Source of the DNA: Hormiphora californensis
Lineage: Eukaryota; Ctenophora; Tentaculata; Cydippida; Pleurobrachiidae
NCBI GenBank assembly: GCA_020137815.1
Contig: CM035351.1
Coordinates: forward strand, 5,667,897-5,731,896
Length of the DNA stretch: 64,000 nucleotides
Direction: 5' to 3'
Shown here: positions 13,901 through 24,919 of the stretch, piece after piece
Position numbering within the stretch: position 1 is the first letter of the stretch
Layout: each line of letters starts with the position of its first letter
Notes under the pieces: generated by a model
What the model saw: the letters and a program-made list of their open reading frames with translations, nothing else
Database searches by the model: none
Told to the model about the DNA's origin: nothing
Translations under genes and position numbers: made by a program

Positions 13901-13933
13901 CACATTGGGGTTGGTGTTCATCGATGACGTCAT
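4284..13933 (-). CDS. PIKFYVE: FYVE-type phosphatidylinositol 3-phosphate 5-kinase PIKfyve
   Basis: Endosomal lipid kinase that converts PI3P to PI(3,5)P2. Exons (5' to 3'): 13685..13933, 13308..13457, 11985..12119, 11196..11381, 8007..10873, 7081..7656, 6665..6913, 6340..6528, 5502..5885, 4508..4845 and 4284..4368 (stop 4284-4286). The FYVE domain spans three exons: YWMPDDQC, RRHHCRLCGQIFC, RVCKYC. A DEP-like segment (SDILKWLAEH) follows at about 10.7 kb. The chaperonin-like CCT domain starts near VKFKKVFG and TVAHKKM. The kinase has QAKGGKSG, MSRLELQALL, VIIMENIFY, DYSLLVGV and GSAGKMPTIVSPE, ending RYFPLVPDRWTG. The giant exon 8007..10873 needs two +1 frame changes (separate entries). Start choice is uncertain: the ATG at 13931-13933 is used here, and an exon at 15111..15181 may lie upstream. 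Confidence 0.93.
4861..5243. repeat. compound GA and CT microsatellite
   Basis: A GA tract at 4861-4936 is followed by a degenerate CT-rich tract to about 5243, giving a potential foldback inside PIKfyve intron 4846..5501. Long reading frames here encode only simple RE or SL repeats and are not genes. Confidence 0.93.
5895..6022. repeat. 24-bp minisatellite in PIKfyve intron
   Basis: Four to five near-perfect copies of the unit TTAGAGATTTAGTGAGAGGG plus TAAG. Each copy creates a GGTAAGTT donor-like string on the plus strand, opposite to PIKfyve transcription, so probably without splicing effect. Confidence 0.9.
9774..9777 (-). other. +1 frame change in PIKfyve CCT domain (GTT-C)
   Basis: On the minus strand frame 0 reads GSISYQRV through GTT (9777-9775). 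Homology (NPVHLQEKEF, LIVEKSVSQIA) continues only in the +1 frame from CTC at 9773-9771, so one C (9774) is skipped. A missing GA dinucleotide in the neighbouring GAGAG run would also restore frame. Confidence 0.75.
10153..10156 (-). other. +1 frame change in PIKfyve upstream of CCT domain (GTT-A)
   Basis: Frame 0 (SIVIPAFGEQNV) ends at a stop further on, while the PIKfyve-like sequence (EPVHHAVPVERTL, MDIRKYVKFKK) lies in +1. The interval holds GTT (10156-10154) followed by A (10153). The alternative is an ultrashort 28-nt GT-AG intron (10142..10169, GTGAGC...CAACAG) that joins in frame. Confidence 0.65.
12107..12214. repeat. duplicated FYVE-exon 3' splice-site segment
   Basis: About 45 bp covering the start of the FYVE exon and its acceptor (CATTCCTGAAACACGTGTGT on the plus strand) occurs at 12115 and again at 12181, next to the TIR element. 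The distal copy gives PIKfyve a second potential acceptor with only a few exon bases behind it. Confidence 0.85.
12217..13192. mobile_element. non-autonomous TIR transposon in PIKfyve intron
   Basis: 976-bp insert with terminal inverted repeats of about 170 bp. The left end reads CGCGTGGGCCAATAAAAAGG (12217) and the right end is its complement, finishing GGCCCACGCG at 13192. The AT-rich centre has no coding capacity. I could not define a clear target duplication. It sits between the FYVE exon (11985..12119) and the upstream exon (13308..13457), so splicing can remove it. Confidence 0.88.
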
Positions 13934-14544
13934 AGAGCGGTAAGCAGCTCATGGAGAGAGGGGAAGGTGATGCAACACTGTGTGTAGTTACATGCTAGAG
14001 AGAGAGTGAGATAGATGTTATTATGGGAGAGTGAGGACAACTAGATCACTGAGAGAGGGGGCAACTCGATCATAGAGAGAGAGAAAGAGAAACTATATCA
14101 TAGATAGATGTTATTATCAGAGAGAGGGGGCAACTCGATCATAGAGATCACTGAGAGAGAAAGGGAAAATAGATCACATAGATATATCTGCGGTCCACTT
14201 AGTTGGGTCGGGTAATACTCAAACAAGAGGATCATTTCAGTGTGTGTTTATAAAAATAGTTGGTAATAAATTAGTCAAGATCAAACGAAGCGATCCGGTT
14301 AGAAAATAGAATTCTCCGTGTTTATCCTTCCATTAGCATAGTAAAAATCTCCCCGCAATCCTTTGCAATAAGGCATCCTACACCAAACCAAAACAAGTTT
14401 CGAGTTATCTTCCTGTAGGGGGAAACAAGAGATTTATCAGGGGGGGGGGGTACAGGCTAGCAAGATAAGAGGTTTTTCAGATAATACAAAGGGGGTATAA
14501 TATGAGCTAGGTACTCATGATAGATGATGTGAAAGAGTTACGCT

Positions 14545-14603
14545 CCAGTTGCAGATTGGAGGCTGGCTCCAGTTTCTGGCGCCAGCCTCCAGTCTGCAAC
14601 TGG
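14545..14603. repeat. 59-bp perfect-stem hairpin
   Basis: CCAGTTGCAGA.TGGAGGCTGGC (14545) pairs with GCCAGCCTCCA.TCTGCAACTGG (ending 14603) around a 13-base loop, with one mismatch. It lies in the gene-free stretch 13955-15110, which otherwise holds GAGA-rich DNA, an 18-base G run at 14879 and CA repeats. I see no other gene there. Confidence 0.85.
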
Positions 14604-15110
14604 CGCAAGCTGGGAGAGTCCCTGTGCGCGCCAAATCTTCGTTGACTAGCAGGGTTTTCGATGTGAATTGCATGTAAAGTAGCGCGCGCGGCAGTGTCAG
14701 CAGTGTCAGCAGGGGCCTGATTGATTTTGATTTGAACTTTAACTGGACCCTTACTACCAAGTACCAACACTCAAACGAGAAATGAAATAAAACCGAGAGA
14801 AAGATATTTCTCCGAGTTTCAAGAGGTGCACAAGTAAGAGGTGCACAAGTAAAATGCCCTGTGAGAGGGTTGAACACGGGGGGGGGGGGGGGGGGGGGAG
14901 GGTGGTTGAATACACACGACTTGATGTGATGAGAATTGGTGTTGAGGAGATACAAGGCTTATATATAATCAACAGGAAGATTCTAGATGCATTTGTGTTT
15001 GAGAGAAGAGATGTAAACAACTGAGAGATTCTAGTGGGGTGTTCATCACACACACACACACACACATTCATCACACATTCATCACACATTCAGCACACAT
15101 TCACTATTAC

Positions 15111-15181
15111 CTTCTGAAGGGGTCGGTGTAGACACTACACACCGTTTTCCTGATCTCAGTTATCTTGGACTCTTCAGCCAT
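15111..15181 (-). CDS. possible first coding exon (PIKfyve or separate gene)
   Basis: ATG at 15179-15181 opens MAEESKITEIRKT and runs 71 nt to a good donor (CAGAAG/gtaata). Joined to an acceptor at about 13955 it reads into the first PIKfyve exon only if a +1 change occurs at CTT-T just before ENPPGGSP. If not, the exon is 5' non-coding relative to the 13933 ATG or belongs to an unseen gene. Confidence 0.4.
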
Positions 15182-15860
15182 GATATTATCAGCTGTATGA
15201 TGGAGTAGAGAGGTGATGCAACACACAATTAATACAATATATTGGCTGGAGATCAATTTATTAATAACACTTTAACGCAAGAAAAACAAAGATACACGCG
15301 TTACAAAGATTTCCCACACAATGACATTCCCACACACACCATGCCTCAAGATTGATGGTCTACTGTTTTATACCCAAAATCAATATATGAATACATAATT
15401 CTCTGTGCTGTGTATAATAGCACAAACTGTGTTTTACACAATTGTCTAACGTTATACTGCTCTTTGGTTACGAAGTCACCCCTATTATTGCATATAGGGG
15501 TGACAATACCGCCTACCTAAAAATGAAAATTTACAGGACCTTCTCATGAAAAGTTATCGAAAACTTGTCTAAAACCTATCTAAAACGTATGGTACTAGTT
15601 TGTATAGTAACCAGGACCTGAATTCTACAGAAAGTAACGATCGGTAGCGATTCCACCACATGTTTAACAACAGAGGTGTGTCGCAGAACTCCTTATATGG
15701 GCATAAAATTCCAATCTTGTGGAATTTATTCTGACTCGACTATAGCTTAGTTATCAATGAATCCACCTCTAATAACTTTGGAATGGCATTTTGCACATTT
15801 CTGAAGCTTTTTGTAGCCAAATTCCAGCATCTTCATAGTTTTCCAAAAACAAAAACAGTG

Positions 15861-16318
15861 TTAAAGGTTGACAAGATACCTAAAACTTTTCGTATATCGT
15901 CTTATTTTGATTTATCATTAATTTTCAGCATTTTTTCAGAATTTTTTGTCGGCTAGAAATATGTGCAAAATAGGGGGTCTACTGACAAATGAGTGTGCCT
16001 TTTTTAAAATTGATAACGTAATATCTCCGGTTCCTGATGAGATACAGAAACCGTTTTGGTAGCGTTGGAAAGGTCTTATTGAGACCAATCCAACGCAACC
16101 AAGATCAAGTCTTTATCTTTTGAGGAACCGGAAACGTGAATTTCAATTTGCGAGACGCAGTGAGTGTGCCCAGTAAAACCAGTGCTGACAATATCGGTAG
16201 ACCCCCTATTTCGAATTTTTTTCTAGCCGACAAAAAATTCTGAAAAAATGCTGAAAATTAATGATAAATCAAAATAAGACGATATACGAAAAGTTTTAGG
16301 TATCTTGTCAACCTTTAA
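15861..16318. mobile_element. foldback element, about 122-bp arms
   Basis: The left arm (15861-15983, TTAAAGGTTGACAAGATACC) is repeated inverted at 16197-16318. The unpaired centre carries CTCCGGTTCCTGATGAGATA, a string that recurs around 47.1 and 48.0 kb, so these elements are related. No coding capacity. The surrounding 15.2-16.5 kb shows no gene, only another short inverted repeat of CACCCCTAT at 15480-15510. Confidence 0.85.
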
Positions 16319-16534
16319 TGGCCAAAATATCGAAAAATTCCGGTATGTAAAGGTAGCTCAGACAATTTCCTCGGTATGTTCAAAAAATTAGAACTTTCTG
16401 TTTTGTAGTTTGGACACACGAATTTTTTTCCCGCCGTACAAGCGATATTATTACCCCTCCGTGAGCTAGCGCAGAGGGGGAATTTCATTACCAATACTGC
16501 TCTGCAGTTAGCTGGTTTCTAGGAGCCGGCGATA

Positions 16535-17385
16535 TATATCGATATCGAATGGAATATCGATATTTCGATTCGATAATATCGAATCGATATCGAATCGAGC
16601 AATTTTTTTCCCGAAATATCGAATCGATATCGAATCGAAAATTTTTCGATACCAAAATATCGAATCGATATCGAATCGAAATTTTTCGATATCAAAATAT
16701 CGAATCGATATCGAATCGAAATTTTTTCGATATCAAAATATCGAATCGATATCGAATCGAAATTTTTTCGATATCAAAATATCGAATCGATATCGAATCG
16801 AAAATTTTTCGATATCAAATATCGAATCGATATCGAATCGAAAATTTTTCGATGCCAAAATATCGAATCGATATCGAATCGGAAATTTTTCGATATCAAA
16901 ATATCGAATCGATATCGAATCGGAAAATTTCGATATCAAAATATCGAATCGATATCGAATCGAATTTTTTTCGATATCAAAATATCGAATCGATATCGAA
17001 TCGAAAATTTTTCGATATCAAATATCGAATCGATATCGAATCGAAATTTTTTCGATATCAAAATATCGAATCGATATCGAATCGAAATTTTTTCGATATC
17101 AAAATATCGAATCGATATCGAATCGAAATTTTTTCGATATCAAAATATCGAATCGATATCGAATCGAAATTTTTTCGATATCAAAATATCGAATCGATAT
17201 CGAATCGAAAAATTCTCGATATCAAATATCGAATCGATATCGAATCGATTTTTTTTCGATAACAAAATATCGAATCGATATCGAATCGAAAAATGTTCGA
17301 TATCAAAATATCGAATCAATATCGAATCAATATTATTTCGATATCAAAATATCGAATCGATATCTAATCGAAAATTTTCGATATT

Positions 17386-17390
<5 letters not shown>
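16535..17390. repeat. satellite of about 41 bp, array 1
   Basis: About twenty units of the type ATCGAATCGATATCGAATCG followed by an A/T stretch and TTTCGATATCAAAAT. The units are rich in the palindrome TCGATATCGA. Lengths vary by 1-2 bp in the A and T runs. Long open frames on both strands (for example 16549..17262) follow from the lack of stop triplets and are not genes. Confidence 0.95.
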
Positions 17391-17429
<39 letters not shown>

Positions 17430-17433
17430 TCTT

Positions 17434-17487
<54 letters not shown>

Positions 17488-17731
17488 TCACAGTAGTACT
17501 CACTGAGGGTGCTATTCATTTAAGTTTCTTCTTTTCATTTATTTCATATAATTGCCTTCTTTGTTTGCTATATTGTTCCTGTTGATGATAAACAAGACCA
17601 GCAGGAACTTTACTACGGGTCCATTCCCATTTGGATTCCAAGCTACTTCAGCTAAACCTGGTCACAGGTACTCACAGGTACTCTCTCTCTCTCTTTCTCT
17701 CTCTCCCTCTCACTCTCTCTTTCTCTATCTT

Positions 17732-17785
<54 letters not shown>

Positions 17786-17833
17786 TCTCTCTTTCTCTAT
17801 CTTTCTTTCTCTCTCTCTCTTTCTCTTTTTCTT

Positions 17834-17871
<38 letters not shown>

Positions 17872-17937
17872 TCTGTCTCTCTCTCTCTCTGTCTCTCTCT
17901 GTCTCTCTCTCTCTCTGTCTCTCTCTGTCTCTCTCTC

Positions 17938-18855
17938 GATATCGAACGGAATATCGATATTTCGATTCGATAATATCGAATCGATATCGAATCGAGTGAT
18001 TTTCTTCCCAAAATATCGAATCGATATCGAATCGGAAATTTTTCGATATCAAAATATCGAATCGATATCGAATCGGAAATTTTTCGATATCAAAATATCG
18101 AATCGATATCGAATCGATATTTTTTCGATATCAAAATATCGAATCGATATCGAATCGAAAATTTTTCGATATCAAATATCGAATCGATATCGAATCGAAA
18201 ATTTTTCGATATCAAATATCGAATCGATATCGAATCGGAAATTTTTCGATATCAAAATATCGAATCGATATCGAATCGAAAAATTTTCGATTTCAAAATA
18301 TCGAATCGATATCGAATCGAAAATTTTCGATATTAAAATATCGAATCGATATCGAATCGATAATTTTTCGATATCAAAATATCGAATCGATATCGAATCG
18401 ATATTTTTTCGATATCAAAATATCGAATCGATATCGAATCGAAAATTTTCGATATTAAAATATCGAATCGATATCGAATCGAATTTTTTTCGATATCGAA
18501 ATATCGAATCGATATCGAATCGATTTTTTTTCGATATCAAAATATCGAATCGATATCGAATCGATTTTTTTCGATATCAAAATATCGAATCGATATCGAA
18601 TCGATTTTTTTTCGATATCAAAATATCGAATCGATATCGAATCGATTTTTTTTCGATATCAAAATATCGAATCGATATCGAATCGAAAAATTTCGATATT
18701 AAAATATCGAATCGATATCGAATCGAAATTTTTTCGATATCAAAATATCGAATCGATATCGAATCGAAAAATTTTCGATAACAAAATATCGAATCGATAT
18801 CGAATCGAAAATTTTCGATTGTCAAAAAAAAATCGATATCGAATCGAAAAAAAAA
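17938..18855. repeat. satellite of about 41 bp, array 2
   Basis: Second array of the same unit, in the same orientation, starting ATCGAACGGAATATCG much as array 1 does. CT microsatellites at 17391-17490 and 17682-17937 separate the arrays, with unique sequence at 17495-17680. That suggests an internal duplication of a shorter element. Confidence 0.95.
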
Positions 18856-18921
18856 ATCGGGATATCGCCGGCTCCTACTGGTTTCCCACCTTTCTAATCC
18901 ACAGTTCTCTATATCCCTGCA

Positions 18922-19318
18922 CTAGAGGTTCCTACAAATCCTCTCGACCTGATCTAGATTAATGCCAGCAAGCCACTTCTCATACTCAACAAAAAACTGG
19001 CTCATGCACTTTTCAGGATTGCTCTCCGTGGAAGAGAGATGCTCATAGAGTTTCAATTGGAAGGGACTCAGTTTACTGATAAGCACAGTTATCACCCCAT
19101 CATTCTCAATTTGGTATTGTGAAACTGTCCTGGATTGATCCAATTTCACCCCCTTGTGGAGTAGAGTCAGCTGGATGGAGGGTAGACCTAGCTCCAGACC
19201 CAGGATCCGCTTCATCTCACTAATCAGGGTCTGTCCTCCGGCAGTGAAGGACCCAGACCGACCACCAACCACTTTGAAGTTAAGCCTCATATCATTGCCA
19301 TACACCTGGTACACTATG
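18922..19318 (-). CDS. ubiquitin-like-domain protein, C-terminal part
   Basis: An open frame ending at TAG 18922-18924. It encodes a beta-grasp-like sequence: MRLNFKVVGG, then HKGVKLDQSRTVSQYQIEND and VITVLI, as in ubiquitin-like domains (a K-G-K-L-D-like turn and D-G at the end). About 50 residues follow, ending QVERICRNL. An acceptor in front of VYGNDMRLN (near 19317) or the longer open frame to 19482 could be the 5' side. I could not place an upstream exon. The ubiquitin-then-helix order resembles BAG-type co-chaperones, but I do not see enough to name it. It abuts the hAT-like element. Confidence 0.6.
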
Positions 19319-19854
19319 GAAATGTGAGATATGAAAGGGACTGTTTGGAACAGCAGAGAGTGAAGAGAGAAGATATTATAGGAGATGGTGGGGAGAAGGA
19401 TCAGGAATAGGGAATGCTGAATCAGGGATGAACCTGCATAAATCAAGAAAAACACATCCCAGGTTATTGCAAAGAATCTCAAATTATGTCAATTTTATAT
19501 TTATGCGTCTTTGGACATTTGAGTGTAATATAACATAAAACATTCTCTCTATTAATATCTCCCTGTATCTCTCTTTCTCTCCCTGTATCTCTCTTTCTCT
19601 CTTTTTTCTTTCTCCATTATTCTCTGTTTCTCTCGTTTTCTATTTCCCTCAGCTCTCTCTCTCTCCCTCTCTCCTTTCTTTGTCTCTCTCTATTCCATTA
19701 TTTAATATTTATATTCAATAAAATTATGTTCGTGATAAAAGAATTGTGAGTGTTAGTAAAAAAGCAGTTACTTTACATAAAAGCGTTTCCCGTCGCCAGT
19801 GTCCCATAATTCAGGAGTTTTTAGTTGCTAAGCAACGCCAATATATATCCCTGT

Positions 19855-22055
19855 CTACCGGGTGGCTTGGATCTTGGGCTGACGCACCGCGTACTTGGTC
19901 AGTAGCAGCAGATCATGGAATGGATCAGAAGGATCAGGCAGGGAACTATTAGAGTGCCCCCTTTTGTGTGTTTTCCTCGTCTCCTCCTCCTCCTCATCTA
20001 GTGCCACCACATCGATCTCAACGTCATCCGACTCAGAACGGGGCTCCAGGACTGAGGTGAGGCACTCCTGGGCAGTCAGTATCTCCTCCAGACTAACCCC
20101 AATCAGATCACCGTGATGGTTCTTCTGGATGTTCTGAAACACAATATTGCATGTCAAAACAACAACAAACACTGTCCTGGGGGGGGTCCAGCCCTAAAAA
20201 AAGCTAAACTAACGGCCAAAATCAGGGTACCTTTAGCTTTTTTTAGCTTTTTTTAGCTTTTTTTAGCTTTTTTTTAGCCTTTTTTAGCTTTTTTTAGCTT
20301 TATTTAGCTTTTTTTAGCTTTTTTAGCTTTTTTTAGGCTAAAAAAAGCTAAAAAAAGCTAAAATTGAGTTTTTAGTGGATTCATATAGGTTCGAATCCCG
20401 CTGACGCCAAATTTTTTAAACTTTTATTATAACGTTTTATAACGTTTTTTGAACTTTTTTAAAACTATTTTTATCAAATTTGAATAATATTTTTATCAAA
20501 AAAATGTCTCCAGAAAATGGCAGTAGGGGTGGATACAGAAATTGCTATGTATGGACATAAACGGTAGATTATGGTAAAAAAATGTGCAGGAAATGAACAA
20601 ATGCAGTCAATAGACGTCCGGAAGGATGAAAATTTAATGGAAAAGTGTCAAGATGAATGCTGAAAAAACATAAAAAGTAGGGCTAAAAAAAGCTAAAAAA
20701 AGCTAAAAAAAGCTAAAATAAAAAACGCTATCGACCAAAATCAGGGTACCTTTAGCTTTTTTTAGGGCTGGACCCCCCCCCCCCCTGTACTATACAAAAT
20801 GGACCAAAAGTACATGTTGCACACTGTTTGGCAAAGTTTGTTATATGACACGTTTGGGGTGGTTTGTTGTCCCTACCAGGTGTGATAGAGAGTGGTGAGC
20901 AGATGCATCATGTCTGAGGAAGGCATCACGTTCCAAGAACACCATGGTACACTCGGTACACCTGTACCACGTTATCTTAGTATGGGTAGCTGCATGTCTA
21001 TCCATGGACTGCTGACCATACACTTTCACCCCACATTCTCCACAGGTGTAGACCCGACCTCTAACGGCAGTGTCCTCAGTAGGTAACCCCATTATAGGGG
21101 GAGGTGCATCTTTAGTTGGTCCATCTACCAGCGTTACCTGAGATAGAAGAAGTATTAAATCGCCTGATACACACAACAGTAGTATCCATGATAAGATTGT
21201 GGATATATATCCAGCTCACTACTAACCCTGAGAATGGCACTACACAGACCCTCCTTGTCCCATTCCTTGCCCTTGTGTTTCCAGCCCATATGCATCTGGA
21301 ACAGAGACATCTTGGGGAAGAGCTCTTCGCACAGAGGACACGCCAGTCTCACTTCCTCTCGGCATTCCGGGACCGCCATGTAGTTGTCTACTGCCTCCTA
21401 AAGATGAAATGTTACGGTAAGAGATACATTATTTCTAGCATAGAGTGTTATTCGGGAACTCTTGATCTACCGAACCCTCCCAGAGCCACACAAGGGAACT
21501 CCACAATGGGACAATATATATGAGATTTAGTGTAACGTGTATTACCTGTTTGACAGCAGGTAGAGAAAACTTGACACTCCCAGCCTCCGAGGGTGATCCA
21601 TCCTCCAGTAAGTGTCTCTCTAGCATATGGTGCTCCAGCTGCACATGCAGGTGGAAGAACTCAAAGCAACTTCCACAGTTGAAAGCCTGTAGAAATTGAG
21701 GGAGAGTGTGTGTCACAACTCACACATTAAGAATTCTAAAAGCTGCTAAAAAACGTACGATTGTACTAACAACAACTCAACAATTAACATGTGTCAGGGG
21801 GGTCACTAACCGTGATGTTAACATGGCTGTGTTTTAAGTGGTAGACAACATCAGGCCCTTCTGGAAATACCTCACTGCATACACCACATACTGCCAGTCG
21901 ACCTGGAGAGACAACAGGCGATAACATCACGACTCCAATTTGTTATGGAAATAAGGATATTTTCTAGCGTGATTGCCATATGACAAATAAGGATTTTAAC
22001 AAACTAAGAGACATACGGTCGACTAACCGTTGTGTGTTATTACTTCATTATCCAT
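19855..22055 (-). CDS. five-finger C2H2 zinc-finger protein
   Basis: Six exons: 22028..22055 (start MDNEVITHNG), 21811..21902, 21546..21686, 21227..21397, 20877..21137 and 19855..20133 (stop TAG 19855-19857). Five C2H2 fingers are visible: CGVCSEVF...HLKHSH, CGSCFEFF...HHMLERH, CPLCEELF...HMGWKH, CGECGVKVY...HAATH and CTECTMVF...HDASAHH. The last exon adds an acidic run (DEEEEE) and a basic KTHKRGH stretch. Likely a nuclear nucleic-acid-binding protein; orthology is not recognised. All joins are in frame without recoding. Intron 20134..20876 contains a TIR element. Confidence 0.85.
20177..20787. mobile_element. non-autonomous TIR element with AGCTTTTTT array
   Basis: Inverted ends GGGTCCAGCCCTAAAAAAAG (about 20183) and its complement at 20749-20785, bordered by C or G homopolymers. 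The interior holds about ten copies of AGCTTTTTTT (20232-20335) and no coding capacity. The GGTACCTTTAGCTTTTTTTA string occurs near both ends. No convincing target duplication was found. It lies in an intron of the C2H2 gene. Confidence 0.8.
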
Positions 22056-22519
22056 CTCCGCCACATTTCATAGTGTCAAATAACCCTATCAAGAGTAAAA
22101 TATTCTTATTGCAAAATAGAAAAACAAAAGCAAAACGATAGCGAGATAATAATCGCTTAACGCTTTCGAGTTTTCAGACTGTCAAATTGTTTAGGGAACT
22201 GTTCCATGGCACTTAACGTGCTAACAGCAACAATATTTGGACCTGAGAATAATGTCAAATACTTCTGAAATCTGAATTCTAACAATCGCCCTCTCAATTG
22301 TGAATTGCGATTCAAAGGATGTAAAAGTCCCGATTCCAGATTTTTAGCTTGTCTGGCACTTTGGTTTTTGGCAAGCGCCAAAAGCCATAGTTTCGCTACA
22401 CGTTCCAAGGTATCTAAGAATTGGAAAATGGCCCTTATTTCACCCCTTTGGGGATTTGGTTTGAGGAATCAAGCATCATTTTCGGGAAGAAAAACCGCAC
22501 ACGCGACGGGAACGGGCGC

Positions 22520-22795
22520 GATTATAATCTGGGTGCCTTGCAGCCTGTTTACAGGTGCGCGCTACCAAAAGAGTATACTTAGACCGACTTTTTTCAAACG
22601 GCTATAGCCATGGAACCACATGGCCGATTTGAGTAAACTAAACGGTATCAGTTAGAAAATCGATAGCCCTAACCGATAACCCCAAACCAAACCCTAACCA
22701 GACCCTAACGGATAGCCCTAACCCGTCGCGCGCGCCAAAACTACGAATTGTTAGCAATGAAAGGCACCCAGATTTTAACGTTTTCCGACGGGAAC
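22520..22795. mobile_element. MITE with degenerate CCCTAACC core, copy 1
   Basis: Ends carry inverted AATCTGGGTGCCTT. The middle has several CCCTAACC or CCGATAACC strings. An inverted near-identical copy lies at 46738-47010, sharing GTAGTTTT, the CCTAAC core and GCTATAGCC. No coding capacity. The surrounding 22.06-22.96 kb is otherwise without a recognisable gene. Confidence 0.82.
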
Positions 22796-23565
22796 AGAAT
22801 TTCGTTGAACCTGAGCTGGATGAGATTTTGCAATCAACGCGCGCGATATTATCACGCGCAAATACGGCGCCGCGCACTTGACGTAGTAAAATTACAGTCT
22901 TACGCCGAAACGACCCTTTTTGGTTTCGATACTCTGAGAGAATTGAATAAGGGCCGAGTGTTTATATTACACTGGTAATTCAAAACGCACACCCCAGTGC
23001 ACTGACAAGCAGGTCATTCAGTGACAACTGACAAAATATTCCCACAATTTTCAAAAAGGTAAAAAAACGAAAAACATGTATAATATCAATTCTCGAATAA
23101 TTTATCCAATAAATTATTCTGATTTAAAGATCCAATTCCGAATTCACAGTTCAAAACCAAAGCTAAAACACGCCATCAAATCAGGAACTGTGTGGTCTTG
23201 AATTCTTCTTTTATGCGGCATTCCTCTCCTTTGCAGCTTGTACTCTAGATGCTTCCTTGGCGTCTCTTGTGAATAGGGTCGACCCAGTCGTAGTTTCTCC
23301 TCCTTCTAAATAGAGGGGAAAGGATGGTCAACAAGAATTGACAAAATAGCAGGGGTTAATATAGGTTATAGTAGGGGGTAACGGGGGTTATAATAGTGTT
23401 TTTAAATCAAAAACTCAAAATTCCCTGTACCTGCATGTCGTTTTTCTCTCTCACTAGCTACGCTGTTAGCAGCGGTGAGAATGGCCTTGTTGTTTGGTCG
23501 CACTGCCTCAAACACTTGTCCCAGTCCATACACCCCAACAATAACCCCCAATGTAGTTAGGGGCG

Positions 23566-24906
23566 CACGGCGTGCCTGGTGAAATTTTAACACGACCTAG
23601 CATGCAACGGGAAACCACCACTTGTACGTGGTAGCTGAGGGTCTACAGAATGGCGCTACGGTGCGGGAAAAAAAAGTCCATGCCCTAAAATCGTTTTTTT
23701 TACTTTTATTTGATTTGGGTCAAAATTGGCTATATTAAACGTGGTCCCGAAAAATCCATAATGACTTAGCACACGAAATATGTCACCCCCACCTATTTTT
23801 GCACGTAGAATCGATTGCCGTTGAAGTCGAATCTCTAAAATGACTGTAAAATGGTCAAAAGTTGATTTTTTACCATTTTTTGGAGGTTTTTGGCCCCTAA
23901 ACCATTGAAAACGTTGAGATAGGAATTTTAAACTAGTGCCAATCGTTAAAATGGTCATTTTTCTACCAAGAACCAAGTTTTCGTGTATATCCGATTTATG
24001 GTTAGATTTGGGCAAATTGTTGAAATCTGCCAACTAGGAGAACCGTAACTTGATTTTCTTGTTTTTTGGATTTTGGCATTTTTGACAAACTTCTGATTGA
24101 AATGGTCAATCGGGACCATGCTTAAGTTGTTTATGGGACAATTTTCGACTAAAATCCAAGATTTCATACCAATCCAATAACAGATCGTTGATTTATAGAA
24201 AATTTAAGTAGGCAAAACGGTGAAAATAAGTAAGAAAAGTTGTCATTTTGACCGTTTTGCCTACTTAAATTTTCTATAAATCAACGATCTGTTATTGGAT
24301 TGGTATGAAATCTTGGATTTTAGTCGAAAATTGTCCCATAAACAACTTAAGCATGGTCCCGATTGACCATTTCAATCAGAAGTTTGTCAAAAATGCCAAA
24401 ATCCAAAAAACAAGAAAATCAAGTTACGGTTCTCCTAGTTGGCAGATTTCAACAATTTGCCCAAATCTAACCATAAATCGGATATACACGAAAACTTGGT
24501 TCTTGGTAGAAAAATGACCATTTTAACGATTGGCACTAGTTTAAAATTCCTATCTCAACGTTTTCAATGGTTTAGGGGCCAAAAACCTCCAAAAAATGGT
24601 AAAAAATCAACTTTTGACCATTTTACAGTCATTTTAGAGATTCGACTTCAACGGCAATCGATTCTACGTGCAAAAATAGGTGGGGGTGACATATTTCGTG
24701 TGCTAAGTCATTATGGATTTTTCGGGACCACGTTTAATATAGCCAATTTTGACCCAAATCAAATAAAAGTAAAAAAAACGATTTTAGGGCATGGACTTTT
24801 TTTTCCCGCACCGTAGCGCCATTCTGTAGACCCTCAGCTACCACGTACAAGTGGTGGTTTCCCGTTGCATGCTAGGTCGTGTTAAAATTTCACCAGGCAC
24901 GCCGTG
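23566..24906. mobile_element. 1.34-kb near-perfect palindrome (nested foldback element)
   Basis: Two arms of about 655 bp, CACGGCGTGCCTGGTG... and its reverse complement, around an unpaired spacer near 24222-24250. The arms look virtually identical: the same 125-residue frame appears at 23656..24033 (minus) and 24439..24816 (plus). GGCG on both sides suggests a 4-bp target duplication. The frames are by-products of the palindrome and not called as genes. Confidence 0.88.
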
Positions 24907-24919
24907 GGCGGTAGTCCCG

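Larger units (their letters stand above)
16520..18877. mobile_element. hAT-like non-autonomous element with internal satellite
   Basis: Perfect 16-bp terminal inverted repeats TAGGAGCCGGCGATAT (16520) and the complement ending CGCCGGCTCCTA (18877). They are flanked by an exact 8-bp direct repeat CTGGTTTC (16512-16519 and 18878-18885), the duplication size of hAT transposons. The interior has no transposase. It is filled by two satellite arrays separated by CT repeats and about 170 bp of unique DNA. Confidence 0.88.

Noticed and set aside
16549..18825. Long open frames on both strands through the satellite arrays
   Set aside because: They encode only the repeated unit translated (RYRIE, FDIKIS), and arise because the unit lacks stop triplets.
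23656..24816. Identical 125-residue frames on opposite strands
   Set aside because: A consequence of the palindrome; no known domain and low-complexity basic composition.
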